A DNA stretch of 64,000 bases, taken from the NCBI GenBank assembly GCA_031771865.1, contig JASISA010000027.1:3348001-3412000 (forward strand), given 5' to 3'. The stretch is from Nothophaeocryptopus gaeumannii (lineage: Eukaryota; Ascomycota; Dothideomycetes; Mycosphaerellales; Mycosphaerellaceae). The number at the start of each line of letters is the position of its first letter. The first letter of the stretch is position 1. This document shows, in pieces, positions 11,069 to 20,872 of the stretch. A model generated the notes under the pieces. It searched no databases, was not told the origin of the DNA, and was given only the letters and a program-made list of their open reading frames with translations. Made by a program: the position numbers and the translations under genes.

Positions 11069-12319
11069 ATGGGCAACAAGCCGTCGAGCTTTGGCGGCAG
11101 TCCGACCCCGGACGACAGGTCGATGCGGAGCGTAGTCCACGTGCGACACAACTCGAAACCCGTCTCCAGGAAGAGCTCCTTCAACCTCTTTAAGCGCGTG
11201 GACAGCCGCAGTCCATTGCCCCGAGATGTCACTTCCAGCGTCATGTCGATCCTACACCGCGACGGCCACAGGAACCACGACAGCGGAGTCGACGATGATG
11301 CCTTGGTGAGCGTCGCCACCGACCCGTTTTTCGATCAGCCGGAGCAGTGCGACGGCCGATATCCGAGAGGCGCCGCTCAGGTGCATTCAGCATCCACCAT
11401 GACGGAGAGCCGCGCTGGGATGCCACTGAGCGCTTCTACCACGGTGCGGGATCTCAGCACGGCCAACGGCAGCGAAGGACATGACCGAGACGACGTGCCG
11501 CACATTGTAGAACCTTCTCACGAGCCGGACGCCACCGACGAAGTCATGTCCACCATATCGCCCACAATACCTGCGCCTTCTCCCTTACCAGAGGACAGTC
11601 CGCACAAATACGGGTTGCGAGACCAGATGGATACCCCTGAGGTCCCTGAGCAGCCTGAAAACATCACACTGCCCAAGGCGAGGCGCAAGAGCAGTGGCTT
11701 GGAGATATTCAACGTGCGTCGAGACGTCGTCCGTCAAACTTTTGATCACTATCTAACCGTTAATCAGGAAGCGAAAAATCTTCAATCCGCGTCGTCCTTT
11801 CTGAATGGTCTCAGCACATCTCGTCGGCGGGCGGAGTCCGCAGCCGCTGTGCATTCGACGGACTCGTCAGATCCATCCTGGACTGGCATCGCGGGTAAGG
11901 CAACGTCACGGCCTGGCTCCGCTCGCCCACCATCTCGACCAACAACGGCGATTCAGGATGGCGAAGGTCGCCGCAGAGGGCACAACTTTAAGTCCTCTGG
12001 ATTCGCCTACACACGACCCCTCTCTCTTGCTCAGATCAAATGCTACGCCGGTCATGAGCGGCTCCTGCCTAGTAGAAACCAGCATGCGCCGGTCGAATGC
12101 GGAGTCTGCCACATCGATGACAGCGAAGACCACTTTAGTTGCAGTTGGTGCGCGATCAGGATGTGCAGGTACTGCCGCAAGGATTTCGCAGAACGTGGCA
12201 TGAGCGCTTTGAGAGACCGGATAAAGGTTGCAGAATTAGGCGGACGTACTGACTCGGCCCATAGCTCTTCGACCGAGAGCCTCAACGAGTTGGCCAATGT
12301 CGCACTGAGTCGGGTGTAA
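11069..12319 (+). CDS. Cys-rich C-terminal domain protein with likely N-myristoylation signal
   Basis: Starting at the ATG at 11069 gives 416 residues beginning MGNKPSS, a good N-myristoylation signal (Gly2, Ser at position 6). This start is chosen over the in-frame ATG at 10514 for that reason. The middle is Ser/Pro/Asp-rich and disordered. The last 110 residues hold the only conserved-looking block: CYAGHERLLPSRN, then ECGVCHIDDSEDHFSCSWC and MCRYCRKDF. These paired cysteines and histidines suggest one or two zinc sites. I recall this block from hypothetical proteins of other ascomycetes but know no function. A membrane-associated signalling or scaffold role is inference. Confidence 0.7.
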   Translation: MGNKPSSFGGSPTPDDRSMRSVVHVRHNSKPVSRKSSFNLFKRVDSRSPLPRDVTSSVMSILHRDGHRNHDSGVDDDALVSVATDPFFDQPEQCDGRYPRGAAQVHSASTMTESRAGMPLSASTTVRDLSTANGSEGHDRDDVPHIVEPSHEPDATDEVMSTISPTIPAPSPLPEDSPHKYGLRDQMDTPEVPEQPENITLPKARRKSSGLEIFNVRRDVVRQTFDHYLTVNQEAKNLQSASSFLNGLSTSRRRAESAAAVHSTDSSDPSWTGIAGKATSRPGSARPPSRPTTAIQDGEGRRRGHNFKSSGFAYTRPLSLAQIKCYAGHERLLPSRNQHAPVECGVCHIDDSEDHFSCSWCAIRMCRYCRKDFAERGMSALRDRIKVAELGGRTDSAHSSSTESLNELANVALSRV

Positions 12320-13558
12320 ATCTCGCAGCAGCGAATGACCTTCTGAGCAGCGTGATGCAATGCATGAGGACGGCAAACGGAGCAGTTACTGCTCACATGA
12401 GCGAGAGCATGGCTCTGCTCTTTTGGATGATTTGGACGGAACAGGCATGATACCCCATGTGAGAATTTTCAAAGCATTTAGATATCGAGTTAGTATTCAA
12501 TGGCACTGTCTGAAAGGCCATAAATTCAACCTGCGTCCCGAAAGAATCAATAGTCTTCATATCCTTGAGTTACCATGGTCGAGTATTGAATTTTCGATCC
12601 ATCGAGGTCATCCTGGACACACACTAGGAAGATGAGCTTGCAAGTGCTCGTTACCAAGACGAGAGTCCCATTGAACATAGAATGAAGGCTGATCCGAGCC
12701 CCTTGGTCAGATCTTAAGCAATGCGAGCCTCGAATAGCAACTTCGAAAGTCCCCTGGCCGCCCAGTCGAAACGCCAGCTCTTGCAGCCGGACTCTGCATC
12801 TCGTGCTACGACTTCGGGTGTAGCCACTTAGAGATTAGATAAAATTGAGAGACACGGATCGCGCTTTGCCTTTTGCTGTTTCGATTTCAGGAGACAAGGT
12901 CCGTGCACATTGCGTAGTGCATATCCCTGCGGTCTTTAATCAGCTCCACGCGTAGATGGCGAACGGTCTTCCAGCGAGCTCGCACGAGAGAGAGGGAGAA
13001 AGCATTAGCGCACGTTCAAGAGAGGCATCTGCGCTTCATCACTGAGCCGTGCTCTCATCACGGGGCTGCTGAACATGTGTCTTGCGTGCTTGTTGCAGAG
13101 CATCTCTGGTTTGAAGATTATAGTAGGCGTGGTACGTAGTCAGATCGATGAGTCCATGGTCCTATTGGCAGGCCATAAGGTCGAGAACCTGCATTCATAC
13201 GAGTATTGTCGTGGTGATGCTGTTTTCGGATTTCTACTAGCCTGCGTTTCCTTCATATAGCTGCGAGATCCCCATTAGTACGAGTCTCCCGTTAGTGATA
13301 GTCAGCCGATTCATACGAGACTGATGTGCCACCGCTGTCAAGATGAAGTCAGAGCTGCCCAGTTGATTCGAGATGGAAGCGCTTTCGCAGCTCTCATGAA
13401 GTCTCTACAGTATGCAATCTTGGTTTGATAGCATCACGCTTCTACTACGCATTCGATTGGCGAAGTCCGAGCCGATCGATGATACGAAATGCGCTTCAAA
13501 GACCGTGTTCAACTCGTAGCTAGGCTTCATACAATGCTTTTGCCCATATGCCGCGCGT
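12320..13558. other. Intergenic spacer, 1.24 kb
   Basis: Spacer between the Cys-rich gene and the MLRQ-type gene (convergent 3' ends). Only short frames are present (longest about 90 codons, 12360-12635) with no recognisable motif. I see no tRNA, repeat array or transposon end. Confidence 0.55.
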
Positions 13559-14012
13559 CTAGTGATCCCCACCCTGCTTTCCTTGTCTAGTCAAACGGAG
13601 CGTCTTGTCGACGGCCAGCTTGCGACCCAGGCTGTAAACAGCGGCGATGATGGCAGCGGCCAAGACGACGCCGAGCGGGATCAGCTCCATGGGAATCTTC
13701 TTGAGGGTTCGGAGGCGTTGCGAAATGGTGTGAGCTGCAGGCGTGGCTTGTTAGTTCACTGCAAACTCGCTCTTGCTGGCGCTCATGGACGCAAGTATAA
13801 GTGCAGCCTACCGGACTGTTCCTCTTTCTGTCCATGGGTCAGCGCTACTGTCTGCTATATATATCTACTCGCCCGTGGTCGCCATCTCCTACCGGTACTG
13901 CCATCCTCCGAGGCGTAGTTGTGAAGGTGCGGCTCATGGGCTGCATGCGGAGTGCTGGCGTGAGGCGAGTCTGGCGCAGCATATTGCCGGCGAGGAATCG
14001 AGTGGACTGCAT
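13559..14012 (-). CDS. NADH-ubiquinone reductase complex MLRQ-type (NDUFA4-like) subunit
   Basis: Three exons: 14012-13893, 13827-13812 (16 nt), 13734-13559; 103 residues. The N-terminus is a mitochondrial presequence rich in Arg/Ser/Thr ending in a typical RTFTTTPRRM cleavage region. The mature part is KEEQSAHTISQRLRTLKKI, one transmembrane helix (PMELIPLGVVLAAAIIAAVY) and a basic tail LAVDKTLRLTRQG. This is the pattern of the fungal protein named MLRQ subunit, related to NDUFA4/B12D, in the inner mitochondrial membrane. Without the 16-nt exon the frame breaks, so that exon is required. It is head-to-head with COX12 (406 nt between start codons). Confidence 0.85.
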
Positions 14013-14418
14013 GTTCGTGGGGTGGTGGGAGATGCGTGTCGGCGCGAGCGGGGGCGCAGGGGGTGGAAGGTGAAGATTGTGCAGAGTGTGCGAGTGGTGG
14101 GCGGGCGGGTCGAGGCTCCAAGAAGTAGGAGACACCTTGGGTTGTAGTTAATATCAATGCAGCAAGCACTGTAGGTAGGTACTGGGAGGGATCACAGACG
14201 ACAAAAGCCAGCCCGTGATTCGCCGATTCGCCGCAGCGCCGTAGCTCCCTTCTCGCTTAGCTTCGCCGTCGACAGAGACATCATCGACGCCCTGCACTGC
14301 AAACCGCTCCTCCTCCACCTCCACTGCCTCCACCGCCGTCTGCCGACGTCCTAACCACCCCTCTGCGACGAAGCACCCTCGATTGCGCCCGCCGTCTCCT
14401 CTCCTCACCGCCGCCATC
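14013..14418. promoter_or_regulatory. Bidirectional promoter between MLRQ-type subunit and COX12
   Basis: 406 nt separate the start codons of two divergent nuclear genes for inner-membrane respiratory proteins. The stretch next to COX12 is pyrimidine-rich on the plus strand. Shared control is inference from the layout. Confidence 0.6.
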
Positions 14419-14897
14419 ATGTCTGACGACGAGGAACGCGTTACCATGCCATTCAAGTTCGTTACAGGTGAGCCACAATACCCTCGTCTTCTCCGCCGCG
14501 ATGGATAGCGCTAACATTCTCCCAGCCGGTACGTGATCTTGTCGTTCTCCCTCATTCTCGGCCTGTGAAGAACCGCACGCCGTCTTGCGCCCAGGACCTC
14601 TCCTCAGCCGACTACTCCTAACATCACCAGGCTTTGACGCCCGCTTTCCGAACCAAAACCAGACCAAGCACTGCTGGCAGAACTACGTCGATTACCACAA
14701 GTGCATTCTCGCCAAGGGCGAAGACTTCAAGCCATGCCGTCAGGTATCACATACATACAATCGCTACGGAACAAGGAGGGAATGTTGACCCTAGACAGTT
14801 TTACCTCGCCTACAAGTCTCTATGCCCAGCATCTTGGGCCCAGCGGTGGGACGATCAGAGAGAATCCGGCACTTTCCCTACGAGGCTGGATCAATAG
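14419..14897 (+). CDS. COX12: Cytochrome c oxidase subunit VIb (COX12)
   Basis: Four exons: 14419-14467, 14526-14528 (3 nt, CCG), 14631-14743, 14799-14897; 87 residues. The protein carries the twin-Cys helix pair: Cys32-Cys42 (nine residues between) and Cys53-Cys64 (ten between), in HCWQNYVDYHKC and CRQFYLAYKSLC. These form two disulfides after Mia40-driven import into the intermembrane space. The 3-nt exon completes an Ala codon and opens a Gly codon (VTAGFDARFP, the form I recall from other fungi). Both flanking introns have their own CTAAC branch point and AG acceptor, which supports the microexon. Skipping it would only delete Ala17. The subunit sits on the intermembrane face of complex IV. 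Confidence 0.94.
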
Positions 14898-15937
14898 ACT
14901 CGGTGCTTGAGCGCATGGAATACAACTAGGAGTTACACCGTTTGGGCCAACGTGGTCTAAATCAGCAGCTTGCAGCAACGGCATTTCAGCCCAATTTACG
15001 CCGTGATGTGTAAATACCAACCGAGTGCGAACGGTTCACTCTGAAGCAATTGCAACATCAAACGCGTTTCCGTCTGATCCGAGGTTCCGCCCTCGCACCC
15101 TAAATCTGCTCTGGATGGAAGGTAAACATACATGAACGAGTTAACAGTGTCCTCAAATGCTCAGCTTCGCCTTCGACACTTCTATTTTCTTCAAGCGCTA
15201 CTGTTCGATGCCACAGTCTCAAGGGATACAGTTCTTGTAGGTGGTACCTTCGGTGGCGTGACATGGGGTGAGAAGTGCCCTGACCCGCAGCCGCGGTTTT
15301 GCCCCCGCCCTATTTGAAATACAGCCGGATAGCAGGTAGTGTTGGTATTTAGCTGACATGTCCGGGTATTCCGTTTCCGCCCCCGAGGCATCAATGCTCA
15401 TGCCGACCTGCTCGGATAACGTTGGCATCCCGGAGGCACATTCAGCGCCCATCAAGAGGACAACTGAGATATCATTGGCATCGACGCTTCCGCCGTCCTT
15501 GGTAATGTCTGTTCACGATTGTGCGACAAGCTTTGCCGCTAGATCGCGACTCAAGCTCGAGACGAATTCTCATGTAGGGGCATCTGAGGGTGCATACTTC
15601 TCGTGGCCCATGACACAAGCAATCCAAATTCAGACCGCTGGTATCAATCATCAATAATCCCCATCAAGACGCTTGTGACCAAACCGGAACGTGACAACGT
15701 CGTTGCGTTCTATAGGACTACATTGAAACGGCATTATAAACCTTGCAGCCACATGGCATCGCTAGGACGCCGCCGAATCGGCTAGTCTACTATTGGCCCC
15801 GGAAGCCGATCGACCACCGTGATGTCCAAACACTTCCTGACCTCACTTCATCTTCACTTCCAGACACCGTCTTCCCTCGCAAGATTGTGCCTCGCTTTTG
15901 GACGGAATACAAGACAGGAGGTGTCAGGTATCAGACG
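14898..15937. other. Intergenic spacer, 1.04 kb
   Basis: Convergent spacer between COX12 and the ureohydrolase gene. An ATG frame of 99 codons (15358-15657) overlaps frames on the other strand and shows no recognisable motif, so I do not call it. Confidence 0.55.
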
Positions 15938-17372
15938 TTACAAGTCCCTCTTGGCATCAACGCTCTGAGCTATTGTCAATGGCCCATTGAGCACCATCAA
16001 GCTCATCACCTCGTACAAAGTGTCAGCCGCGGCCATGGTGGTTAGCTCAGCGTTGGTATCGTAAGCTGGAGCTACTTCAACGACATCAGCCGCAACAAGA
16101 TTGATACCCTTCAGCCCGCGCACGATCGTTCGGAGCTCCCTCGTCGACCATCCACCAGTCTCTGGCGTACCAGTTGCTGGAGCGAATGCTGGATCCAAGG
16201 TGTCGATATCGATGGACAGGTACACGGGGTTCTTGTGGCCGACGCGCTCGTGGATCTTTTTGATGATGCCATCTGTGCCGATGGTGTCGATTTCTCGGGC
16301 TTCCACGATGTGGAAACCGCAATATCCATCATTGTCGTAGTCAGAGAGACCGCTGAGGGTCGTTCGAATACCAGCGTGAATATTGGTATCATTCCTCAAG
16401 AGACCCTCTTGCGCTGCATGATAGAAATATGTTCCATGGTTGATGCTTGCTATCTTGCTTGGCGCACCTCCAAAGACCTTGGGCCTCCAAGTGTCGAGAT
16501 GCGAGTCGAAATGAATGACGGTGATGGGACCATACCTGCAAAGGAAAAGGAGCAAGGTCAGCGGAAATCTTAGACATCGGATGGCTTCTTGCTTTTGATC
16601 TCTTACGCTTTGTTCATACTCCTCAACAATGGAAGAGTAATAGTATGATCACCTCCCAGCGTTATCACCCTGGGCAGGGTCTTTCCGTGCTTCGAGATTC
16701 CTGGCTCGTCGGCACCACTGGCCGGCGCTCGCATGAGGATACTATTGTGACCTTCCTCGATTTGATGCAGAGCCCACTCGTTATCATATCTGGAGACCGT
16801 GAGTGTGCAAGCCAACGATCTTCGTGCACTGGATGACTTACGATGTGACTGGGACGTCTCCGCAGTCAATGACTTTCGCCCAGCTGTTGAATGGGTTCGC
16901 ATCGAGAGGAACATTATATCCTCCGCTGAATCGCATCTTCCGTGAGCTTCCAATCGATTTGAACGTAAGCTGTTCGTACGTACTACAGATTCAAGCGGCG
17001 GCTACCTTGACGGATACCGGATGGTCCGAAGCGCGCACCAGGTCGATAAGAGGTGCCGGTATCGAAGGGTGCTCCCACAAACGCAATGTCATACTTCTCG
17101 GCGTCGCTCGAAAGGCACGGGTGGTATTGAATCCGTCCAAACGTTGAAATCCCGGAAAATACCGCATCTGCCTGTATGTTGGTGTCAATTGAAGCTCACG
17201 AAGGTACAGCGCCTGCTCTATGGCGACCAACCTGAGTGCCGCCATCACCTGGCAGAGTGTTGTACCATAAACTCTTGTGTGGCCCGTTGAGCGGCTCCTG
17301 ATCACCGCTGTGATCCCCATGAGCCCGAACGAGTGCCGCCAGAACAGCAGTTGCGCCAAAAAGTGTCAACAT
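15938..17372 (-). CDS. Secreted agmatinase-like ureohydrolase
   Basis: Five exons: 17372-17232, 17171-16987, 16925-16842, 16789-16607, 16535-15938; 396 residues. Start chosen at the ATG at 17372, which gives a signal peptide (MLTLFGATAVLAALVRAHG). The ureohydrolase core has the manganese motifs GGDHT, FDSHLDT (canonical DAHxD has Ala where this has Ser, not a metal ligand), and SIDIDTLDPAFAP followed by GTPETGGWSTRE. These fit agmatinase (agmatine to putrescine plus urea) rather than arginase. Family knowledge: several ascomycetes encode such secreted or vacuolar agmatinase paralogues, with the N-terminal block HGDHSGDQEPLNGPHKSLWY also present here. True substrate is unproven. Exon 2/3 junction (LNL-GGYN) is the least certain splice. 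It neighbours a MATE transporter transcribed the same way. Confidence 0.88.
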
Positions 17373-18007
17373 CTTTTCGAGTTCGTGAGACGCTGTCCTC
17401 GTTGAGATCAAAAGCCAGAGATATTAGTGAAATAAGTATGAGAAAGTGCAGCATGGCGTCCTCGCGTACTGGTTCCCTTACCTAAGAGTTGCAATGCCAA
17501 ACAAATAGCTCCAGAGAGCTTCCGGCCGGTCTAGCTGCACGAGGAGCTCAATGTCGTCACGGCGTTGATACCTACATGATGCTTTCCTTGTTCCTGTTGA
17601 TAGGCGATGAATTGATATGTCGGCCAACATACGAGACATTCTCGTTACGTCTGACATGCGAGGTTGACAGGCATGCTGTGTGACAACTCACGGCAGCTGC
17701 AAGATGTGAGGCGGTCGGCCGAGCTCCTTAGTCAAGGACTCATGTCAGTGTTGATGGGAGATCGCGAGAGAGCACCAGAGTATGAAGCTTGTTTCTGGCG
17801 ATAAGAGGTGGCGGCTAGGGCTGCTCCACCTTGCTCGGAAATCTGGGGTGACAAGCTATCAAAACTTTATGTCGGTGAATGAGATAGGACGTACATGCCT
17901 TCCAAAACCGGTTGGATTGTGAAGAGGCCTTAGCTTCAGCGTCATTGGGTTTGGGTCGATACGTTCAATCTCTCAATATCTACATCGGGAATCTGGATTC
18001 GCTGCAG
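17373..18007. other. Intergenic: ureohydrolase promoter / MATE 3' region
   Basis: About 0.64 kb. Several HGATAR motifs occur (for example TGATAG near 17597, CGATAA near 17798), but they are expected roughly every 340 nt by chance. No coding signal seen. Confidence 0.45.
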
Positions 18008-19831
18008 CTATTGCACTGCGCCTTCTCCGTGGCCTTCTTCCGCGACTCCTCCGGGATCCATGCGCTTGAAGGCGTTTTCGACCTGCCTTTCCCAGTTGCT
18101 AAATGCAACGATCACCCATTCGGCAAAGCCAACGATGTACAGCGCAATGCATTGGCCGACCCATAGCCCAGCCAGGCCCCAGCCATGAAAGGCCAAGTAG
18201 ATGCCCAACGGCAGGGCGCCGCAGTAGTAGCTGACGATATTGACCACCGCACCTATGTGCTGTCTTCCCATGCCACGCAGGGCCCCTCCACATGAGCCAT
18301 TGAGGCCGTCTGCAATTTGAAAAAGAGCGACATACGGTAGCACTTGGCTTGTCAGTTTGACCACATGAGCATCGTCATTAAACAGTCTCGCGAAATTGTC
18401 TTTCGTGCCGAGCAAGATGGCAAGAACTATGGCGCCCAGGATCATGGAGAGCCATGCAGCTGTATTTGCCGATAGAGCAGCACCTTTGGCATTTCGAGAT
18501 CCCAATAGATTTCCAATTCGGGATGAAGTTGCAACACCGACACCGAACGGTACTACCGAAAGGTTAGGACAGACTTATCCACGTGTGGGACATTGATAAG
18601 ACGCCACGTAGGACGAAGAGCGTCCTTCGTAGGGCTGATCTAGGGACTTACTTGTGTTCATAACTTGATCGGCTGTCATGATGACTGACTGGGCGGCTAG
18701 GGGTATCGTTCCAAGCTGACCAGCGACTATGGCAACGATTTCAAATGCCCACCATTCGGTGCCGACGTGGATGATTCCAAGGGTTGCAATCCGTGCAAAG
18801 CTACTGATGTTTCTGAGGCATCTCCGATCGAAACCGCCCCAACACTCATAGCCAGCTACGAAGCGGGTGTAGAGGACTAGCAGCAGGAATGAAAGCCAGT
18901 ATGAGATTCCAGTGGCAACAGGAGCGCCGGAAAGTCCCATGTTGAACTTGTAGATGAACAAGAAATTCAGACCAGCGTTGATCGGGGACGTGATCAGAAG
19001 TACATAAGTGCCAGGCCGCATGATCTCCTGCCTATAGGTCCGTCAGCCCGAGAACCACAAGTCAGACAAACTCGTACATACGCCTGGAGATACTTCTTCA
19101 TGCACTCGAAGTAGATATAACCCAGCCCACCGGGGATAAGAATGCTGAGGAACTTGGATGAATCCTTTGCGATGTAGTCTTCTTGACCAAGCGCTTTGAA
19201 GACAGGCTCAGAGCAAAGCCAGAGAATCGCAACGGGAACATAGAATAGGCTCAGAACGAGCAGAGCACGCTGCAATATGATGCCAAGATCGTGCTTGTTC
19301 TTACTCCCGGTAAAGGATGCCGAGGCAAGAGTATCTATGGCAGTAGTGCCACCCATGCCGATGAGCCATGCGGTAGCCATGGCGAACATGTAACTAATCA
19401 ATCAGATGGCTGTCAGCTGAACTGCAAAAGCATGCAAAAATGTCCTTTTGCGGCCGCCATTTGACGTACGAGAACGCTGCCACTGCAAGAGCTTCCGGAC
19501 TCAGTCGTCCGACAATCAAGACGGATACTGTTTGCAGGGAATTTTGAAGAGTGTAGGCTAAGATGACGGGTATTGAGGCCTTTAACAAAACCCAGAATTC
19601 CGAGACAATTCGATGAATTGTGGGAACATTATCGACCTCAAAGGTCTGCTCACGCTCCGCATCTTCTTCTTCTTCTTCTTCTTCGTCGTCTGGTTTCGGT
19701 AGGAGCGAGCTTCTTTCGTCTGGAGGGCCATTGGAGTTCGAAGTGATTCGGAGATTCTGAGTACCTTGAGGCTCTCGGAACCATCTTGGGAGGCACGAAC
19801 GTGCGTTGGATATCGTATCCTTTGCGTCCAT
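18008..19831 (-). CDS. MATE family multidrug/organic-cation efflux transporter
   Basis: Four exons: 19831-19470, 19393-19082, 19031-18652, 18552-18008; 532 residues from the ATG at 19831 (the longer frame begins with GTG). The cytosolic N-terminus includes an acidic run of consecutive Glu residues coded by a TCT/TTC microsatellite at about 19662-19684. Twelve hydrophobic segments follow, with MATE signatures ASIPVILAYTLQNSLQTVSV, GRLSPEALAVAAFSYMFA, GGTTAIDTLASASFTG, MNTIPFGVGVATSSRIGNLL and QIADGLNGSCGGALRGMGRQ. Family knowledge: these antiporters export cationic compounds, usually at the plasma or vacuolar membrane; yeast Erc1 is an example. Placement beside the agmatinase-like gene hints at amine or polyamine handling, but that is only inference. 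Confidence 0.92.
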
Positions 19832-20239
19832 GACTCCGCGGAGGTAGGGCGACGGAATCACCGAGCGACAGGATAGCACGTGGGAGATGATGCTGGGCCA
19901 GACGAGTGAAAAAGGGACGCAAGTTGTAGAAGAACAAATGTGTGGATGCAGAGTAGAGGATAATAATCTTCACATGAGAGAATGTCACAGAAAGAGGGAA
20001 GACATGAGCGTCTGTGGGGCGAGGGCATATGCTTGTCCACAACGTATGCGTTTTACGGCCGTCCTGAAGCAATGTTAGTAAGAGTTTCACAGCTTTAAAG
20101 GTCAAGCTTGCACACCTGCAGGAAGCCATTGAAGAAGCTTTTGAGTCGTGGCTGGCGGCACAGTGGGTGTCGTTGCAAGCAGCTCCAAAGTAGGAGCAGT
20201 AGTCCTGTCCTAGTAGTTGAGCTGTCGTCACGATGGAGT

Positions 20240-20337
20240 GTGCTGGTGCTGATGCTGGTGCTGATGCTGGTGCTGATGCTGGTGCTGATGCTGGTGCTGG
20301 TACTGAGATGCTGGTGCTGGTGCTGGTGCTGGTGCTG
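20240..20337. repeat. Tandem 12-bp/6-bp repeat (GCTGGTGCTGAT)
   Basis: About four perfect 12-bp units followed by a short interruption (GTACTGA) and a run of GCTGGT hexamers. It lies in the promoter region between the MATE and permease genes. Likely a length-variable microsatellite. Confidence 0.9.
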
Positions 20338-20541
20338 TCCGTAGAAGCTTGTCTGCCTCGACGCTTATCTGCACTGCACAGCGAGCGTGGGCCGGCCGCG
20401 CGTGTTGTGTTGTCGTTAGTCATGTAATCGCGAAACCACTCGCGTGTCTCAACAAGGAAGGACCGAACGAACCTGGAGGCTGGAGTCGTTGACTTGGCAT
20501 GAGGCAGCAAGGCACCTCGACATTACATTGGATGCATTATT

Positions 20542-20637
20542 TGATAGATAGACTCCATCACAGATTGCCGGGGTCGCCACATGGCCGCCACAATCCACAT
20601 GGTCAAAAAGCATGCACGCGACCCTTATTCCTTATCT
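20542..20637. promoter_or_regulatory. GATA-factor-type motifs upstream of the permease
   Basis: TGATAG and AGATAG overlap at 20542-20551, and TTATCT (AGATAA on the other strand) is at 20632-20637. They are 235-330 nt upstream of the permease ATG. They fit the HGATAR site of nitrogen regulators such as AreA/NIT2, but chance occurrence is common. Confidence 0.3.
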
Positions 20638-20872
20638 GAACCAACCATCGTGCCTCCTCTTCCAACAGGCATATGTAAGAAATCTCCTGCACTAGTGCTC
20701 TATACTATTTCCCGAAGGACTATCAAAGAGAACCTCTTCGGCATGTCTGGAAGATGGCATCGCTTAAGTGTGAGAGAGCAAGCTCCCGGCCGTGGAACTG
20801 ATCGCAGCTTGATGAACATCTGCTGCTGTGTCTACATGTTCTTCACACTTTTGCCTCTCTCCTTTCTACACC

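Larger units (their letters stand above)
19832..20872. other. Intergenic: divergent promoter of MATE and permease genes, with microsatellite
   Basis: About 1.04 kb between divergent start codons. It holds a GCT/GGT-rich tandem repeat (20240-20337) and several GATA-type motifs: overlapping TGATAG/AGATAG at 20542-20551 and TTATCT at 20632-20637. A frame of 286 codons on the minus strand (19650-20510) is mostly low-complexity and overlaps the first MATE exon, so I do not call it. Confidence 0.5.

Noticed and set aside
15358..15657. 99-codon plus-strand ATG frame downstream of COX12
   Set aside because: It overlaps comparable frames on the other strand and shows no domain or codon pattern distinct from spacer sequence.
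19650..20510. 286-codon minus-strand frame with Ala-Ser-Ala-Pro repeats
   Set aside because: It overlaps MATE exon 1 in another frame and is driven by the 12-bp microsatellite.
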